Of a stretch of DNA of 64,000 nt, positions 62,898-64,000 are shown one piece after another. Positions within the stretch are counted from its first letter, which is position 1. Each line of letters begins with the position of its first letter. The position numbers were made by a program, and so were the translations under genes. This DNA is from Gammaproteobacteria bacterium. GTDB lineage: Bacteria > Pseudomonadota > Gammaproteobacteria > Pseudomonadales > Halieaceae. The notes below the pieces were generated by a model, which worked only from the letters and a program-made list of their open reading frames with translations, made no database searches and was not told where the DNA came from. The stretch is taken from contig JAUICG010000019.1 in the NCBI GenBank assembly GCA_030427485.1, positions 1-64,000 of the forward strand. Direction: 5' to 3'.

Positions 62898-63809
62898 ATG
62901 AACCTGAACCCTGAGCGCCCACTACCGGATGGCACCATCACCGAACGCTGTATGACCCGCCTCTCACTCAAGGATTTTGCACTGTTTTACCTCGCCATCC
63001 CGCTGGCGCTGGCCGCGGTGTTTTCTGTATTCGGGATGCGCCTGATCGTCGGGATGCCGTTCCTGGACGGATTCGCCTACATGATTATCCACTTTTGTGC
63101 CGCCTGGTGGGGGATAGACATCGGCTGCCGGATCACGCATCGCCTGTGCCGGAGCTGGCGCCCGCCGGTTCACGTGATCATGGTCCTCGGGTTTTTCCTG
63201 ATGATGGTGCCGCTGACGTTTTTCTACAAATGGCTGGGCGAGGTCTATGCGGGGATGTACCCGAGTTTTGCCGAGGTGCGCAAGGCCACGGTACTGCCCT
63301 CATGGAGCCTTGCGTACCTGCTGCATTTCCTGCGCTTTTCGGTAACGGCGCTGCCCATTTTCATGCTGGGCGTCTACGGCGTTCAACGGCTGGCGGGTAT
63401 CAGGCTGTACCAGTATGAGCGCAGCGGGGAGGCCGTACCGCCGAGTGCGGGGCCGCCGGCTGCCGAACCGCCGGAGCCGCTGGTGAAGCAGGCGCGGGCG
63501 AAACTGTTCAGCGATTCAAAATTGCCCGCTGAGGCCGTACTGTTCGCGGTAAAGGCCGATGAGCATTACATTCATCTGTGGACAGACCAGGGCGAAGATC
63601 TGATTCGCTGTCGCTTCCGGGATGCGCTGGCCCTGCTGGAGCCGTTCACCGGAATTCGAACCCACAGGTCCTGGTGGGTAAATCCCGCGTGTGTTGTCTC
63701 ATCGGTCAGGAAAGGGCGCTCGCTGGAATTGGAACTGGCGAATGAGTTGACCGTTCCGGTCAGCCTCGCGCACAAGGAAGCCGTCAGCACCCAGTTGCAA
63801 AGCGTTTGA
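62898..63809 (+). CDS. membrane-bound LytTR-domain regulator
   Basis: The 303-residue protein is given from the ATG at 62898; 62952 is an alternative start. Four membrane helices (about 20-175) are followed by a Pro/Ala linker and a C-terminal LytTR DNA-binding domain: EAVLFAVKADEHYIHLWTDQGE, GIRTHRSWWVNPACV and LPVS-like end strand. Because the DNA-binding domain is tethered to the membrane, it likely responds to an envelope signal without a kinase. An intrinsic terminator follows. Confidence 0.85.
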   Translation: MNLNPERPLPDGTITERCMTRLSLKDFALFYLAIPLALAAVFSVFGMRLIVGMPFLDGFAYMIIHFCAAWWGIDIGCRITHRLCRSWRPPVHVIMVLGFFLMMVPLTFFYKWLGEVYAGMYPSFAEVRKATVLPSWSLAYLLHFLRFSVTALPIFMLGVYGVQRLAGIRLYQYERSGEAVPPSAGPPAAEPPEPLVKQARAKLFSDSKLPAEAVLFAVKADEHYIHLWTDQGEDLIRCRFRDALALLEPFTGIRTHRSWWVNPACVVSSVRKGRSLELELANELTVPVSLAHKEAVSTQLQSV

Positions 63810-63822
63810 GTAGGCGGCATAA

Positions 63823-63848
63823 AAAAACCAGCCCGGAGGCTGGTTTTT
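63823..63848 (+). terminator. bidirectional rho-independent terminator
   Basis: The stem AACCAGCC-CGGA-GGCTGGTT is flanked by A7 on the left and T5 on the right, so it can serve both the LytTR gene and the convergent FG-GAP gene. Confidence 0.9.
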
Positions 63849-63865
63849 CGCCGGTGCGCTAGCGC

Positions 63866-64000
63866 TTAGCGCGACCAGATCGACACGGCATTCTGATCGA
63901 AGCTTCCGAAGACAACTTCTTTGGTGCCGCTGCGGTTCAGGTCCACGGCAACCGGGCCGCCCGCCTGCCCATAGCCGTCGCTGTCCGGGAACTGATGCGT
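63866..64000 (-). CDS. FG-GAP/VCBS-repeat protein, C-terminal fragment
   Basis: The last 44 codons of a minus-strand gene run off the window edge. VAVDLNRSGTKEVVFGSFD has the D-x-N-x-x-G calcium-loop pattern of FG-GAP/VCBS beta-propeller repeats. It would be a secreted or surface protein; nothing more can be said. Confidence 0.65.
   Translation of the reverse strand, partial: THQFPDSDGYGQAGGPVAVDLNRSGTKEVVFGSFDQNAVSIWSR

Noticed and set aside
1..64000. tRNA, rRNA, CRISPR, IS elements, prophage
   Set aside because: None was seen on either strand by eye; only the two palindromic elements and one internal tandem repeat stand out. A profile search could still find a short RNA gene.

Overview
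The window is GC-rich (roughly 60 %) and gene-dense. It looks like chromosomal DNA of a heterotrophic marine gammaproteobacterium. The style fits Cellvibrionales/Halieaceae: PEP-CTERM secreted proteins, acyl-CoA and MaoC enzymes, a non-phosphorylative sugar pathway, PQQ and molybdopterin oxidoreductases, PhoX-type proteins. This is inferred from gene content alone, since there is no rRNA or marker gene. I see no tRNA, rRNA, CRISPR array, IS element or phage gene.

1-15 kb: an acyl-CoA dehydrogenase (cut by the window edge), a small secreted protein and a 2-oxoglutarate/Fe(II) oxygenase come first. Then follows a non-phosphorylative L-fucose pathway in two blocks. Block 1 (minus strand, 3.0-7.2 kb) encodes an aldo/keto reductase (sugar dehydrogenase), fuconolactonase, a split UxaA-type dehydratase (SAF subunit plus catalytic subunit) and a DHRS6-like 2-keto-3-deoxy-L-fuconate dehydrogenase, with 4-nt ATGA overlaps between the first four. 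A second SDR diverges from it. Block 2 (12.2-15.1 kb, plus strand) encodes a FucP-like permease, an enolase-superfamily sugar-acid dehydratase and a RhaU/FucU-type mutarotase. An SRPBCC protein, a MaoC pair and a molybdopterin oxidoreductase lie between the blocks.

15-31 kb: amphi-Trp protein, an unknown protein, OmpA-family porin; a coupled operon of c'-like cytochrome lipoprotein, HupE/UreJ protein, membrane anchor and PEP-CTERM protein; a patatin lipoprotein coupled to another PEP-CTERM protein; a PQQ dehydrogenase coupled to a haem-containing Vgb-like propeller protein with an 18-residue acidic repeat; a DAPG-hydrolase-like protein; a LuxR regulator and a large secreted protein in a visibly AT-richer stretch.

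31-41 kb: a minus-strand operon for an HlyD adaptor, a LolD/MacB-type ATPase, an FtsX/MacB-type permease, an NtrC-family regulator and a histidine kinase. A consensus-matching sigma-54 promoter lies upstream, suggesting an autoregulated efflux or envelope-stress unit. Then come a small membrane protein, a GT61-like protein with an unresolved start, and a third PEP-CTERM-like gene with a clear terminator.

41.5-44.7 kb: the most interesting part. Four same-strand genes include an SDR resembling plant chlorophyll b reductase (NYC1/NOL) and, next to it, a protein resembling plant red chlorophyll catabolite reductase (RCCR), flanked by a Rossmann-fold protein and a SnoaL-like protein. This could be a bacterial tetrapyrrole or chlorophyll-catabolite module.

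44.7-64 kb: a lipoprotein related to eukaryotic gamma-glutamyl hydrolase, a secreted alpha/beta hydrolase, FAD oxidase plus MFS transporter, a sphingosine-1-phosphate-lyase-like enzyme plus DUF819 transporter, a frameshifted multihaem cytochrome, two PhoX/DUF839 proteins, an SGNH-like lipoprotein, a radical SAM protein, a DUF5648 protein, a membrane LytTR regulator, and the tail of an FG-GAP/VCBS-type protein.
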